From assembly GCA_910584265.1 (NCBI GenBank), contig CAJTZE010000028.1, positions 1 through 45,810 on the forward strand: a stretch of 45,810 bases of DNA, given 5' to 3'. A program made the translations under genes and the position numbers. Below, one piece after another: positions 1 to 7,890 of the stretch. The number at the start of each line of letters is the position of its first letter. The stretch's first letter is position 1. This stretch comes from an uncultured Dorea sp. (GTDB lineage Bacteria; Bacillota; Clostridia; Lachnospirales; Lachnospiraceae). The notes below the pieces were generated by a model. That model saw nothing but the letters and a program-made list of their open reading frames with translations, was not told the origin of the DNA and searched no databases.

Positions 1-1
1 G

Positions 2-148
2 GTTTTATGCGGCCTGCGAAGGTTTTTTCTATTATTCAACTGTCAAACTCCCGAGAGTAAGGTGCTGGGTGCGGTATTTAAATATTTCCTGCTGTATGTA
101 CTGGCGGCAGGCGTTATCTGTTATGCTGGATCTTTAATGGGATTTTAG
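2..148 (+). CDS. C-terminal end of an unidentified membrane protein (partial)
   Basis: An open frame enters from the left edge and ends at a TAG at 146-148, giving the last 48 residues of a protein. The final 25 or so residues are hydrophobic and contain YFLLYVLAAGVICYAG, which fits a C-terminal transmembrane helix. The frame ends just upstream of the rpmB promoter, so it is a separate transcription unit on the same strand. Too little is visible to name a family. Confidence 0.45.
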   Translation, partial: VLCGLRRFFLLFNCQTPESKVLGAVFKYFLLYVLAAGVICYAGSLMGF

Positions 149-158
149 AAAATACCTC

Positions 159-187
159 TTGCATTTTACATATTCTTCTGGTATACT
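159..187 (+). promoter_or_regulatory. Sigma-A promoter of rpmB
   Basis: TTGCAT (159-164), a 17-base spacer and TATACT (182-187) lie 56 bases before the rpmB start. This is a good match to the vegetative consensus. Confidence 0.65.
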
Positions 188-242
188 AAACACGTTGTGA
201 GTCTGGAGAACAGACTATTTCGGAGTGTTAGGAGGTGCAGTC

Positions 243-431
243 ATGGCTAGATGTGCTATTTGTGACAAGGGTGCTCACTTTGGAAACAATGTAAGCCACT
301 CAAATAGAAAAACACCCAAAATGTGGAAATCAAATGTAAAATCAGTTCGTGTTAAGACTGAGGGCGGAGCTACAAAGAGAATGTATGTATGTACTTCTTG
401 TTTGAGATCTGGAAAAGTTGAGCGTGCATAA
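243..431 (+). CDS. rpmB: 50S ribosomal protein L28
   Basis: This 62-residue protein is ribosomal protein L28 of the large subunit. It begins MARCAICDKG and carries two Cys-x2-Cys pairs (CAIC near the N-terminus, CTSC near the C-terminus), so it is the zinc-binding form of L28. The start at 243 is chosen over an upstream in-frame TTG at 225 because GGAGG at 231-235 is correctly placed and family members start MA(R/K)C. It is a single-gene unit with its own promoter (159-187) and terminator (448-481). Confidence 0.96.
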   Translation: MARCAICDKGAHFGNNVSHSNRKTPKMWKSNVKSVRVKTEGGATKRMYVCTSCLRSGKVERA

Positions 432-447
432 TAATGGGAAATGAAGG

Positions 448-481
448 CCTGAGTTCTTATGAATTCAGGTTCTTTTTGTTT
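448..481 (+). terminator. Intrinsic terminator after rpmB
   Basis: A 9-base-pair stem (448-456 with 461-469, one G-T pair, 4-base loop) is followed by a T-rich tract with TTTTT and TTT. It separates rpmB from yloU. Confidence 0.8.
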
Positions 482-531
482 CTGAATATAGGTTTGGAAC
501 CCGCGCCTTATCTGGAGACGGAAAGAATTTG

Positions 532-560
532 TTGTAAATATCAGGAAAACAGAGTATAAT
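532..560 (+). promoter_or_regulatory. Sigma-A promoter of yloU-yloV
   Basis: TTGTAA (532-537), a 17-base spacer and a perfect TATAAT (555-560) lie 67 bases before the yloU start. Confidence 0.7.
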
Positions 561-627
561 ACACATGTTAACTTGAGTTTTAGAGCATTGCTAAATAATA
601 TTCATAAAAAGAATTGGAGGATATAAC

Positions 628-987
628 ATGAAGGGAAGTATGAGTACTGAGCTCGGTATCATTACAGTTAGTTCTGATGTGATCGCGAAGTATGCAGGTA
701 CGGTAGCAGTAGAATGCTTTGGTATTGTAGGTATGGCGGCCGTTAATATGAAGGACGGCATTTACCGGCTTCTGAAGAAGGAGAGCCTGACCCACGGCAT
801 TCAGGTTTCGATTTCAGACGACAACAGAATCAAGATCAGTTTTCATGTAATCGTATCGTACGGCGTTAGTATTTCAGCCGTTACCGATAATCTGATCAGC
901 AATGTCAAATATAAAGTTGAAGAATTTTCTGGAATGCCGGTAGATAAAATTAAGATTTATGTCGAAGGCGTGAGAGTGATTGATTAG
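628..987 (+). CDS. yloU: Asp23/Gls24 family envelope stress protein (YloU)
   Basis: A 119-residue cytoplasmic protein of the Asp23/Gls24 (DUF322) family, matching B. subtilis YloU in size, in the N-terminal pattern (ELGIITVSSDVIAKYAG) and in its place before yloV. Family members are linked to cell-envelope homeostasis; the biochemical role is not settled. GGAGG at 616-620 supports the ATG at 628. It is first in an operon with yloV (20-base gap) and probably recG. Confidence 0.9.
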   Translation: MKGSMSTELGIITVSSDVIAKYAGTVAVECFGIVGMAAVNMKDGIYRLLKKESLTHGIQVSISDDNRIKISFHVIVSYGVSISAVTDNLISNVKYKVEEFSGMPVDKIKIYVEGVRVID

Positions 988-1007
988 TTTAAGGAGGACC
1001 TTTGAAA

Positions 1008-2669
1008 GTGGCTACGAAGACGATTAATGCGGATATGCTTGCCAGAATGTTTCTGGCGGGTGCACAGAATATCGAGGCGAAGAAGGAATATATTAATGAA
1101 CTGAACGTATTTCCGGTTCCGGACGGAGATACCGGTACGAACATGTCAATGACGATCCTGTCTGCGGCGAAGGAGGTTACCGCACTGGAACATCCGGATA
1201 TGAAGACGCTTTCCAAGGCAATTTCATCCGGCTCTCTGCGCGGTGCAAGAGGTAACTCTGGCGTTATCCTTTCGCAGCTCTTAAGAGGCTTTACCAAGGC
1301 GGTAAGAGAAGAAAAGGAAATTGATGTGCGGATTCTTGCGGCGGCCTGTGAACGGGCAAAGCATACGGCCTATAAGGCGGTTATGAAGCCGAAGGAGGGA
1401 ACAATCCTTACGGTTGCAAGGGGAATTGCTGAGAAGGCACAGGAGCTGCAGTCTGAAACGGATGATCTGGAGGTGTTCATCCCTGCGGTTATCCAGCATG
1501 CGGAGGAGGTTCTCGCAAAGACACCGGAGCTGCTTCCGGTCCTGAAGGAAGCCGGCGTTGTAGATTCCGGCGGACAGGGGCTTGTGGAAGTATTGAAGGG
1601 CGCGTATGATGCATTTCTCGGTAAAGAAGTGGATTATTCTGCCATTGAAGCCGGCGCAGGAGCGAAGGTGACGAGGGTTTCTGCGGAGGCTGCGGCAGAT
1701 ATTAAGTTTGGATACTGCACGGAATTTATTATTCTTGTGGAGAAGGAATTTACGGAAAAAGATGAGCAGGAGCTGAAAGTATACTTAGAATCTATCGGTG
1801 ATTCAATCGTATGTGTGGCAGATGACGATGTGGTTAAGATCCATGTACACACCAACGATCCTGGTCTTGCCATCCAGAAGGCGCTGACCTATGGACAGCT
1901 TTCCCGTATGAAGATTGATAATATGAGGGAGGAGCATCAGGAGAAACTGATCAAGGACGCAGAGAAGCTTGCGAAGCAGCAGAAAGAGGAGAAGAAGGCA
2001 GAGCCGAAGAAGCCTATGGGATTTATTGCCGTATCCATTGGAGAAGGCCTTAATAATATTTTCCGTGAGCTTGGCGCAGACTATATTATCGAAGGCGGAC
2101 AGACTATGAACCCAAGCACCGAGGATATGCTGAATGCCATTGATCACGTAAATGCTGAAACAGTATTTATTTTACCGAATAATAAGAATATTGTACTTGC
2201 GGCAAATCAGGCGAAGGCTCTTGTTGAGGATAAGCAGATCATCGTGATCCCGACTAAGACGGTTCCACAGGGGATTACGGCTATCATTAACTTTATGCCG
2301 GATGCAGATGCGGCGGCCAATGAGGAAGCGATGCTGGAGTGCATCGGCAATGTGAAGACCGGACAGGTGACTTATGCGGTACGGGATACGAAGATTGATG
2401 ATAAGGAGATCCATGAGGGCAATATTATGGGTATCGGGGATGCGGGAATCCTTGCAGTAGGCTCTGACATCCATGAGACGGCGAAGGAGATGCTTGCGGC
2501 TCTGGTGGACGAGGATTCTGAGCTGATTAGTATTTACTACGGCGCAGAGGTGGAAGAAGCAGAAGCCGCTAAATTTGCCGCAGAGGTGGAAGAGCTTTAT
2601 CCGGATATAGATGTGGATGCTCAGTTCGGCGGTCAGCCAATCTATTACTATGTGCTTGCGGTAGAATAA
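1008..2669 (+). CDS. yloV: DAK2-domain fatty-acid kinase, FakA/YloV type
   Basis: A 553-residue protein of the YloV/FakA family. In Gram-positives FakA phosphorylates fatty acids presented by FakB (DegV-type) binding proteins for membrane lipid synthesis. The N-terminal DAK2 kinase-like domain (about residues 1-200) has the Asp-rich motif PDGDTGTNMSM that holds Mg-ATP and the RGARGNSGVI loop; a C-terminal DAK1-like domain follows after a Lys/Glu-rich linker. The GTG at 1008 lies 10 bases after the AGGAGG at 992-997. A TTG at 1002 is also in frame but sits only 4 bases from it, so the GTG is preferred. No fakB is in the window. Confidence 0.92.
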   Translation: MATKTINADMLARMFLAGAQNIEAKKEYINELNVFPVPDGDTGTNMSMTILSAAKEVTALEHPDMKTLSKAISSGSLRGARGNSGVILSQLLRGFTKAVREEKEIDVRILAAACERAKHTAYKAVMKPKEGTILTVARGIAEKAQELQSETDDLEVFIPAVIQHAEEVLAKTPELLPVLKEAGVVDSGGQGLVEVLKGAYDAFLGKEVDYSAIEAGAGAKVTRVSAEAAADIKFGYCTEFIILVEKEFTEKDEQELKVYLESIGDSIVCVADDDVVKIHVHTNDPGLAIQKALTYGQLSRMKIDNMREEHQEKLIKDAEKLAKQQKEEKKAEPKKPMGFIAVSIGEGLNNIFRELGADYIIEGGQTMNPSTEDMLNAIDHVNAETVFILPNNKNIVLAANQAKALVEDKQIIVIPTKTVPQGITAIINFMPDADAAANEEAMLECIGNVKTGQVTYAVRDTKIDDKEIHEGNIMGIGDAGILAVGSDIHETAKEMLAALVDEDSELISIYYGAEVEEAEAAKFAAEVEELYPDIDVDAQFGGQPIYYYVLAVE

Positions 2670-2697
2670 TTCGTGGAATAAAGAAGCTTGTTATATT

Positions 2698-4728
2698 ATG
2701 AATGAAAGAACTGGAATTACTGAATTAAAAGGAATCGGGGAAAAGACGGCAGGCCTGTTTGCGAAACTCAGGATATCCACGATAGGGGATCTTCTCCAGT
2801 ATTATCCGAGAGGATATGATGTGTATGAGGAGCCGGTTCTTGTCAGTGAGCTGGAGGAGGGGCGGATACAGACTGTCACAGGTGCCATTTACGGAAAGGT
2901 TCAGGTGTCTCCGAACCGCAGAATGCCGGTTACAACTGTACAGATCAAGGATATTTCCGGAACCATAAAAGCCATATGGTTCCGGATGCCTTTTTTAAGG
3001 ACCACATTTGCGGCCGGAGGAAGAGTTACCCTCCGCGGGCAGGTGCTGCGCAGGGGAGGCGCTCTTGTGCTGGAGCAGCCGGAGATTTTCTATCCCTGCA
3101 GTAAATATGAAGAGAAGCTGGGGACGCTGCAGCCAAGATATCCGCTGACAAACGGCATTACCAACAATACGGTGATGAAGGCGGTAAAGCAGGCTGTGGA
3201 ACATATAGAGCTTTTCCGGGATAAGCTTCCGGAAGAACTGCGGCTAAAGTATGAGCTGGCGGAGTACAACTATGCAGTCCGGGGTATCCATTTTCCTGAA
3301 GACAAGGAAGTGTTCTATCATGCAAGGGAGCGGCTGGTATTCGAGGAGTTTCTGGAGTTTATCTTGTCCTTAAGGAAGCTTCGGACTGAGAAGGACAGGC
3401 TGAAAACCAGCTTTCAGCTTAGACACTGCGGGGAAACAGACCAGCTGTTGGAGCGTCTGCCCTATGAGCTGACGAAAGCTCAAAAGAAGGTGTGGAGAGA
3501 GATTGAGCACGACATGGAGAGCGGGTATTCCATGTCAAGGCTGGTTCAGGGCGACGTGGGCTCCGGAAAGACGATCATAGCGGTTCTGGCCTTGATGACG
3601 GCTGCCTGCCAGGGATATCAGGGTGCTATGATGGCGCCTACGGAGGTGCTTGCAAAGCAGCATTATGATTCGGTTACAGAATTGCTTGAAACGTATGGTA
3701 TTCCAATCCAGACGGAGCTTCTTACCGGCTCCATGACTGCAAAGGAAAAGAGAGAGGCCTATGCCAGAATTGCTGATGGAACAGCAAAGATAATACTGGG
3801 AACACATGCGCTGATCCAGGATAAAGTGGATTATCAGAGGCTTGCCCTTGTGGTTACTGATGAACAGCACCGATTTGGCGTACACCAGAGGGAATTGTTT
3901 GCAGAAAAGGGAGAAGCGCCGCACATCCTGGTCATGAGCGCAACGCCGATTCCCCGTACACTAGCCATTATCCTGTATGGGGATCTGGATATTTCTGTGA
4001 TAGATGAGCTTCCAGCCGACAGGCTTCCTATTAAAAACTGTGTGGTTGATACCGGATACCGACAGACCGCCTACCGCTTTATCAAAAAGCAGGTCTCGGA
4101 AGGCAGGCAGTGTTATATTATCTGTCCGATGGTGGAAGAGAGTGAGCATCTGGAAGTGGAGAATGTGGTTGATTATGCCGCTATGCTGAAGGAAGAGCTT
4201 GGCGGCGGGATTCAGGTGGAGTATCTTCATGGCAAGATGAAGCAGAATGAAAAGGATGAGATCATGAACCGGTTTTGTGCAGGGAAGATTCAGGTGCTTG
4301 TATCCACGACGGTGATTGAAGTTGGAATCAATGTCCCCAATGCAACAGTCATGATGGTGGAAAATGCAGAGCGGTTCGGTCTTGCCCAGCTCCACCAGCT
4401 GCGGGGCCGGGTAGGACGGGGAAGCCATCAGTCCTACTGTATATTTATGAGCGGTTCCAAGGCAAAGGAGACGAAGAGGAGGCTTGAGATCCTGAATCAG
4501 ACCAATGACGGATTTAAAATTGCCAGCGAAGACTTGAAGCTGAGAGGTCCGGGCGACCTGTTCGGCATCAGGCAGAGCGGTCTGATGGACTTCCGGCTGG
4601 GAGATGTGTTTCAGGATGCGGCTGTTTTGAAGAAGGCTTCGGAGGCGGCGGAGTGGCTTCTTGCTAATGATCATGAAAGTATACAAAATCTGGAAAAGAA
4701 CGAAAAAACTGCCAGTGTAATATTGTAA
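2698..4728 (+). CDS. recG: ATP-dependent DNA helicase RecG
   Basis: A 676-residue RecG, which regresses stalled replication forks and branch-migrates Holliday junctions. The N-terminal wedge/OB domain is followed by a superfamily 2 motor with Walker A GDVGSGKT (residues 285-292), the DEQH motif II (388-391), motif III SATPIPRTL, and the C-terminal signature FGLAQLHQLRGRVGRG. Length matches B. subtilis RecG. The ATG at 2698 has only a weak ribosome-binding site, and the 28-base gap to yloV suggests cotranscription, the same neighbourhood as in Bacillus. Confidence 0.97.
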   Translation: MNERTGITELKGIGEKTAGLFAKLRISTIGDLLQYYPRGYDVYEEPVLVSELEEGRIQTVTGAIYGKVQVSPNRRMPVTTVQIKDISGTIKAIWFRMPFLRTTFAAGGRVTLRGQVLRRGGALVLEQPEIFYPCSKYEEKLGTLQPRYPLTNGITNNTVMKAVKQAVEHIELFRDKLPEELRLKYELAEYNYAVRGIHFPEDKEVFYHARERLVFEEFLEFILSLRKLRTEKDRLKTSFQLRHCGETDQLLERLPYELTKAQKKVWREIEHDMESGYSMSRLVQGDVGSGKTIIAVLALMTAACQGYQGAMMAPTEVLAKQHYDSVTELLETYGIPIQTELLTGSMTAKEKREAYARIADGTAKIILGTHALIQDKVDYQRLALVVTDEQHRFGVHQRELFAEKGEAPHILVMSATPIPRTLAIILYGDLDISVIDELPADRLPIKNCVVDTGYRQTAYRFIKKQVSEGRQCYIICPMVEESEHLEVENVVDYAAMLKEELGGGIQVEYLHGKMKQNEKDEIMNRFCAGKIQVLVSTTVIEVGINVPNATVMMVENAERFGLAQLHQLRGRVGRGSHQSYCIFMSGSKAKETKRRLEILNQTNDGFKIASEDLKLRGPGDLFGIRQSGLMDFRLGDVFQDAAVLKKASEAAEWLLANDHESIQNLEKNEKTASVIL

Positions 4729-4811
4729 ATCCTTCATATACTATGGTTGTAGCTTAAGACAAGAAGTTACACAGAGAAAAAAAGTAGAGATACAAAAAGG
4801 AGGAAAATAAA

Positions 4812-5021
4812 ATGGCAAGTCGTTCATCTAACAGAACAGCAGTACCGGAAGCAAAGGGTGCATTAGACAAATTCAAATATGAGGTAGCAAGCGAGCTTGG
4901 AGTACCTCTCACAGACGGTTATAACGGTGACCTGACATCCAGACAGAACGGATCTGTCGGCGGATATATGGTTAAGAAGATGATTGAAGAGCAGGAAAAG
5001 AAGATGGCAGGAAGCAAATAA
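4812..5021 (+). CDS. Alpha/beta-type small acid-soluble spore protein
   Basis: A 69-residue alpha/beta-type SASP, which coats DNA in dormant spores and is degraded at germination. The GPR protease site is visible in FKYEVASELGV (cleavage between V and A), and the C-terminal DNA-binding block is LTSRQNGSVGGYMVKKMI. AAGGAGG at 4798-4804 supports the start. A forespore sigma-G promoter is expected; a CATATACTA element at 4735-4743, just after the recG stop, is a plausible -10, but I see no clear matching -35. It is a single-gene unit closed by a terminator and is direct evidence that the organism sporulates. Confidence 0.95.
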   Translation: MASRSSNRTAVPEAKGALDKFKYEVASELGVPLTDGYNGDLTSRQNGSVGGYMVKKMIEEQEKKMAGSK

Positions 5022-5040
5022 CTTTTATTTGCAGCGAAGT

Positions 5041-5068
5041 AAACCCCCGGGAAATATCCGGGGGTTTT
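5041..5068 (+). terminator. Intrinsic terminator after the SASP gene
   Basis: A perfect 10-base-pair stem (5041-5050 with 5058-5067) has a 7-base loop and a TTTT run. Confidence 0.85.
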
Positions 5069-5101
5069 AAATTGTATAAATACAGAACATAAAATATTTG
5101 A

Positions 5102-5130
5102 TTGACATTTTTCCGCCCTGTCTTTATAAT
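5102..5130 (+). promoter_or_regulatory. Perfect-consensus sigma-A promoter of rsmD-coaD
   Basis: TTGACA (5102-5107), a 17-base spacer and TATAAT (5125-5130) match the consensus at all twelve positions, 38 bases before rsmD. Confidence 0.85.
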
Positions 5131-5168
5131 GTATGAGTATAAGTTTATGTATACAAGGAGCCTGCAGG

Positions 5169-5732
5169 ATGCGTGTGATTGCCGGAAGTGCCAAGAGAAT
5201 ACAGCTAAAGACCTTAAAAGGATTTGGGACGAGACCTACCACGGACCGGATCAAGGAGACTTTGTTTAATATGATTGATCCGTGGATTGTGGATTGTTCA
5301 TTCTTAGATTTGTTTGCGGGAAGCGGCGGTATTGGCATTGAAGCCCTTAGTAGAGGAGCCGGGGAAGCAGTGTTTGTTGAGAAGAATCCTGTGGCGGCGG
5401 AGATCATTCATGAGAATCTTAAAGCTACGCGTCTGGACGGGAACGCTGAGATAATACAGGCAGACATTTCTAAAGGACTTCACCGGTTAAGAGGCAGGCA
5501 GTTTGATTATATTTTTATGGATCCGCCCTACCAGGGGCAGTTTGAGCATAACACGCTGAAGCTGATTGGAGAACTGGGACTCCTTAGGGAGGACGGACTG
5601 ATTATTGTGGAGGCGCTTTTGGAGACGGAATTTGCGTATCTTTCTTCTATGGGATACAGCATTGTGAAGGAGAAAAGGTATAAGACGAATAAGCATGTAT
5701 TTATAGAAATGAAATCGGAGGAACAGCGATGA
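5169..5732 (+). CDS. rsmD: 16S rRNA (guanine-N2)-methyltransferase RsmD
   Basis: A 187-residue Rossmann-fold methyltransferase that methylates G966 (E. coli numbering) of 16S rRNA. The SAM-binding motif FLDLFAGSGGIGIEAL and the catalytic motif MDPPYQ are clear. An earlier in-frame ATG (5133) is rejected because it sits almost on the -10 box and because AAGGAG at 5156-5161 precedes the ATG at 5169, giving the family-typical start MRVIAG. The stop overlaps the coaD start as ATGA, so the two are translationally coupled (ylbH-ylbI in Bacillus). Confidence 0.95.
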   Translation: MRVIAGSAKRIQLKTLKGFGTRPTTDRIKETLFNMIDPWIVDCSFLDLFAGSGGIGIEALSRGAGEAVFVEKNPVAAEIIHENLKATRLDGNAEIIQADISKGLHRLRGRQFDYIFMDPPYQGQFEHNTLKLIGELGLLREDGLIIVEALLETEFAYLSSMGYSIVKEKRYKTNKHVFIEMKSEEQR

Positions 5733-6217
5733 GGGCAGTCTATCCCGGGAGCTTTGACCCGGTTACCTTCGGACATCTGGATATTATCAGCCGTTCAGCG
5801 CGTCTTGCAGATGAGTTAATTATCGGAGTATTGAAGAATAATGCGAAAAGTCCGTTGTTTTCATTGGAAGAACGTGTTAGAATGTTAGAAGAGGTCACAA
5901 AGGATTATCATAATGTGAAGGTGGAAGCCTTTGAAGGACTATTGGTAGATTTTGCTAAGAGAAAGAAAGCGGACGCGGTGGTCCGGGGGCTGCGTGCAGT
6001 TACAGATTTTGAGAGCGAGCTGCAGATGGCACAAACGAATCACAAGCTTGAGGAAAGTGTGGAGACTATTTTCCTTACTACAAGACTTGAGTATTCTTAT
6101 TTGAGTTCTACGATAGTAAAGGAAGTGGCGGCTTTTAAAGGGGACATTTCACAGTTCGTACCGGAGATGGTAGAACAGAGAATACAAGAGAAAATGGATG
6201 AAAGAAGGAGAGTGTAA
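5729..6217 (+). CDS. coaD: Phosphopantetheine adenylyltransferase
   Basis: A 162-residue CoaD, which joins 4'-phosphopantetheine and ATP to dephospho-CoA in coenzyme A synthesis. The start MRAVYPGSFDPVTFGH contains the nucleotidyltransferase motif (T/H)xGH, and LSSTIVKE near the C-terminus is the conserved second ATP-binding motif (ISSTxVR-like). Length is typical. It overlaps rsmD by 4 bases and is followed after 3 bases by the next gene, so all three form one operon. Confidence 0.97.
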   Translation: MRAVYPGSFDPVTFGHLDIISRSARLADELIIGVLKNNAKSPLFSLEERVRMLEEVTKDYHNVKVEAFEGLLVDFAKRKKADAVVRGLRAVTDFESELQMAQTNHKLEESVETIFLTTRLEYSYLSSTIVKEVAAFKGDISQFVPEMVEQRIQEKMDERRRV

Positions 6218-6220
6218 ATT

Positions 6221-6841
6221 ATGAGCAGCCGTATTGAACAGATTATTGAGGAAATTGAGGAGTATATTGACTCCTGCAAGTTCCAGCCTTTGTCTACGTC
6301 CAAGATTATCGTGAATAAGGATCAGCTGGACGAGCTTCTCCGTGAGCTTCGGATGAAGGCGCCGGATGAGATCAAGCGTTATCAGAAGATTATTGCAAAT
6401 AAGGATGCGATTCTTGCCGATGCACAGGCAAAGGCTGACAATATGATCCAGGAAGCACAGATCCATACCAACGAACTTGTGAGCGAACATGAGATTATGC
6501 AGCAGGCATATGCACAGGCTAATGAGATTGTAACTGCGGCAACAGAGCAGGCGCAGCAGATTCTTGACAGTGCTACAAGCGACGCCAACGATATCCGTAT
6601 CGGAGCGGTTCAATATACAGATGAGCTTCTGGCCAATGCGGAGAATATTATCGGGCATACATTGGATAACTACACCACGAAGTATGACGCGCTGCTGAAT
6701 ACCCTGCAGGAGTGCTATGACATGGTACGTAATAACCGTTCCGAGCTGGAGATTCCAGAGCAGCCTGCGGTTGGTATGGAAGAAGACTTCGGCATGGCAG
6801 ATGAGTTGGAGCAGCCTGAAGGAGGATTAGAGCCGATTTAG
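6221..6841 (+). CDS. Coiled-coil protein, ATPase-subunit-like, unknown function
   Basis: A 206-residue, highly charged, mostly helical protein without membrane segments. A long coiled-coil core runs over about residues 45-160 and has Ala/Glu/Gln-rich repeats like those of V-type ATPase subunit E/H or DivIVA-like proteins; the C-terminal tail (about 175-206) is acidic and probably disordered. It starts 3 bases after coaD and is preceded by GAAGGAGAG. It is a conserved-looking neighbour of coaD in this group. I cannot assign a function; the ATPase resemblance probably reflects coiled-coil composition only. Confidence 0.8.
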   Translation: MSSRIEQIIEEIEEYIDSCKFQPLSTSKIIVNKDQLDELLRELRMKAPDEIKRYQKIIANKDAILADAQAKADNMIQEAQIHTNELVSEHEIMQQAYAQANEIVTAATEQAQQILDSATSDANDIRIGAVQYTDELLANAENIIGHTLDNYTTKYDALLNTLQECYDMVRNNRSELEIPEQPAVGMEEDFGMADELEQPEGGLEPI

Positions 6842-6846
6842 CGGTT

Positions 6847-7806
6847 TCAGGCCGGAATGCAGGATATCCATAGATATAGGTAGGTGAATAGGCTGGTTAC
6901 CGCTGTGGTAATCAGCTTTTCTACGGTGTATGGAAGGATTTTAAGCCCGGATTCCTGAATCATGGATGAGGTTTGAAAAACTGCGCAGAACCCGCCGAAG
7001 GAGACCGCCGCCATAAACAGCACATAACGGCAGACGGCTGGGATATTAAGCTCTGCCAGCAGGGACAGGCCGGTTGTGATTTCTAAGGAGGACAGGAATA
7101 TGGTTTTTGTCAGTCCGTGTCCCGGCAGCAGCCGTCCAGACAGCTGGATCAGGATGGAGAAGAGCATCATGTACAGGCCGACCCTTACAATCCCATAGAA
7201 GCTATCCATGAGGCAGGCATCTAGCAATGAGGGGAATCCGGCTGTTTTATGGGCCGCAGGTGTTTTTTCTGCTTGGCCGGACCGGGCGAATGGACCCTTG
7301 TTTTTGTGCGTATAATATATACGGAACAGCTGTCCGCACAGCAGCGGCGACAAAAAGAGTATCAGGAAAAAGGGGAGATGAAGCTCCTTTTCCGGAACAA
7401 ATTCTGTCAGCAGGATGCCTGTTATAAACATAGGGCTGGCGTTGTTGCAGAAGGATAAGAGAAAAGAGCCTTCCGTGCGGGATATCTGATTTTGGGCTGT
7501 CAGATCGGCAGATACCTTGGCTCCCATGGGATATCCGCACAGGAAGCCGGAGAGGACAACAAAGGCACCCTTTGGGGATACGCCGGGAAAATCCTTCATC
7601 ATGGGTCCCAGAATCTTTGCAAGGAGAGAGATGGTGTTGGTATGCATCATGATATTTACAAGGATCATGAAAGGGAGCAGAGAAGGCAGTACAAACTGAT
7701 ACCACAGGAGCAGTCCGTCTGCGGCGCCTGCAATGACTTCGTCTCTGCAAATCAGGCAGACAGGGAATAGGAGCAGGAGCAGACAGGAGGAGATATATTT
7801 GCGCAT
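6847..7806 (-). CDS. ylbJ: Sporulation integral membrane protein YlbJ
   Basis: A 319-residue polytopic membrane protein of the nucleoside-recognition (Gate) type, matching YlbJ, which in Bacillus is made in the mother cell and needed for spore cortex formation. Several hydrophobic helices are visible, with the family motifs QFVLPSLLPFMI and GYPMGAK. The second of two close ATGs (7806) is chosen because AAGGA lies 7 bases before it, whereas it lies only 1 base before the ATG at 7812. Bacillus also has ylbJ next to coaD (ylbI), but here the gene is inverted and converges with the coiled-coil gene, with just 5 bases between the stops. Confidence 0.88.
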   Translation of the reverse strand: MRKYISSCLLLLLFPVCLICRDEVIAGAADGLLLWYQFVLPSLLPFMILVNIMMHTNTISLLAKILGPMMKDFPGVSPKGAFVVLSGFLCGYPMGAKVSADLTAQNQISRTEGSFLLSFCNNASPMFITGILLTEFVPEKELHLPFFLILFLSPLLCGQLFRIYYTHKNKGPFARSGQAEKTPAAHKTAGFPSLLDACLMDSFYGIVRVGLYMMLFSILIQLSGRLLPGHGLTKTIFLSSLEITTGLSLLAELNIPAVCRYVLFMAAVSFGGFCAVFQTSSMIQESGLKILPYTVEKLITTAVTSLFTYLYLWISCIPA

Positions 7807-7890
7807 AGACATATCCTTAATGGTAATTTCTTCTCTATTAATCTACGCCGCGGATTGGATGTTTATGAAATGAAAAAGGAGAATTTGAGC

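Noticed and set aside
3961..4737. Long antisense open frame (258 codons) opposite recG
   Set aside because: It lies wholly opposite a strongly recognised recG, has no ribosome-binding site and no recognisable protein pattern.
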